Assembly: GCA_003344405.1 (NCBI GenBank)
Contig: NOWV01000013.1
Coordinates: forward strand, 946,799-1,010,798
DNA from: Trichoplax sp. H2
Lineage: Eukaryota; Placozoa; Uniplacotomia; Trichoplacea
DNA length: 64,000 nt
Direction: 5' to 3'
Below are positions 63,484 to 64,000 of the stretch, in pieces (the stretch's first letter is position 1; each line of letters begins with the position of its first letter). Both the position numbers and the translations under genes were made by a program. Below the pieces are notes generated by a model. It searched no databases, had not been told where the DNA came from, and saw only the letters and a program-made list of their open reading frames with translations.

Positions 63484-64000
63484 AATTTGGCTTGGTGCGC
63501 TGCCTTTACAACCGACAGTCTCTTCGTTAGCCTAGTGTCATACTACAGTATACTCTACAGTGTATAGCACTGTAGGTAACTACAGTACAGTACTGCAGTC
63601 CATAGTACCATACTGTATAGTACTGTACTGTACAGTACTGTAAGGTTGTGTGTAAAAACTTGGAATACAGTACAGTACGCCAAATTATACGTACTGTAGG
63701 TTGTCAGGCGTGGCGAGTTTGTACATCCGGTGCAGAGCACTTTATTAGAGGCTCTCATAATCTCTAGTACCACCGCAAGGAACGACTATTGATTGATCCG
63801 CATAGATCTGAAACGGTATCAGTTTACGGTACTGTTCACTGTACAGTACAGCAAAGTACTGTGATTGACAGTGAGTTCTATAAATTAGGGTACAGTATCT
63901 GTCTATTTCATACTGTAAGTCCCTAATATGGTAAACTACTGCATTCCATACTGGCAATTACTGTAAACCTGAGTGGCAGTAGTGATGGCTTGTCACTGAA
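63484..64000. other. upstream region of RPL37A
   Basis: Likely promoter region of RPL37A, dominated by the GTAC/CAGTA palindrome cluster. No further gene was recognised to the right edge. The frames on the minus strand here run through the palindromic repeats. Confidence 0.5.
63540..63910. repeat. GTAC/CAGTA palindromic repeat cluster
   Basis: Same self-complementary pentamer repeat as at 56.7-57.3 kb, with runs such as tactgtactgtacagtactg near 63621-63640 and gtactgttcactgtacagta near 63829-63848. It starts about 60 bases upstream of the predicted RPL37A transcription start. Confidence 0.85.

Overview
The window is nuclear DNA from an animal: AT-rich, with genes split into many short exons by GT-AG introns (most about 85-500 bp, some above 1.5 kb). 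The gene set (an SLC38A11-like transporter family, BLOC1S1, a FAM134/RETREG ER-phagy receptor, ribosomal protein eL43 and an adducin-head protein) is metazoan. Intron density, low GC and the abundance of GTAC-palindrome repeats suggest an early-branching animal. My best guess is a placozoan such as Trichoplax or Hoilungia, but this is inference and I cannot check it. No virus, transposon ORF, CRISPR array or tRNA was found.

Layout. (1) 1-14.7 kb has no gene I can name. It holds three large degenerate tandem arrays (about 3.25-5.2, 6.9-8.1 and 11.5-13.0 kb) and a few splice-bracketed minus-strand ORF fragments. (2) 14.76-47.3 kb is a head-to-tail cluster of three SLC38A11-like amino acid transporter genes (496, 499 and 505 aa), all on the plus strand. 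Most introns match in position and phase. Copy 3 lacks one intron and has an extra N-terminal exon. Introns and spacers carry locus-specific minisatellites. (3) 47.3-64 kb is denser, with four compact genes: an adducin-type class II aldolase-fold protein (-, 304 aa), BLOC1S1 (-, 129 aa, five small exons), RETREG/FAM134-like (+, 507 aa, eight exons, C-terminal LIR motif) and RPL37A (-, 92 aa, with the start codon alone in the first exon and a 5' TOP tract).

How the genes relate. The three transporters are probably plasma-membrane or lysosomal carriers made by tandem duplication. BLOC1S1 (lysosome positioning and biogenesis) and RETREG (ER-phagy) both belong to endolysosomal and autophagy biology, but their adjacency looks incidental. 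Clusters of GTAC/CAGTA palindromes lie upstream of the start codons of all four right-hand genes, and a 122-bp tandem duplication at the RETREG 5' end duplicates its start codon.

Most coding exons here are under 170 bp, so I built the gene models by hand. I required AG/GT borders, continuous phase and match to the family. All coordinates are mine and should be tested against RNA-seq. I see no convincing new multi-gene system. The most unusual things are the expanded transporter cluster, the RETREG start duplication, the palindromic promoter repeats and several unidentified exon candidates.
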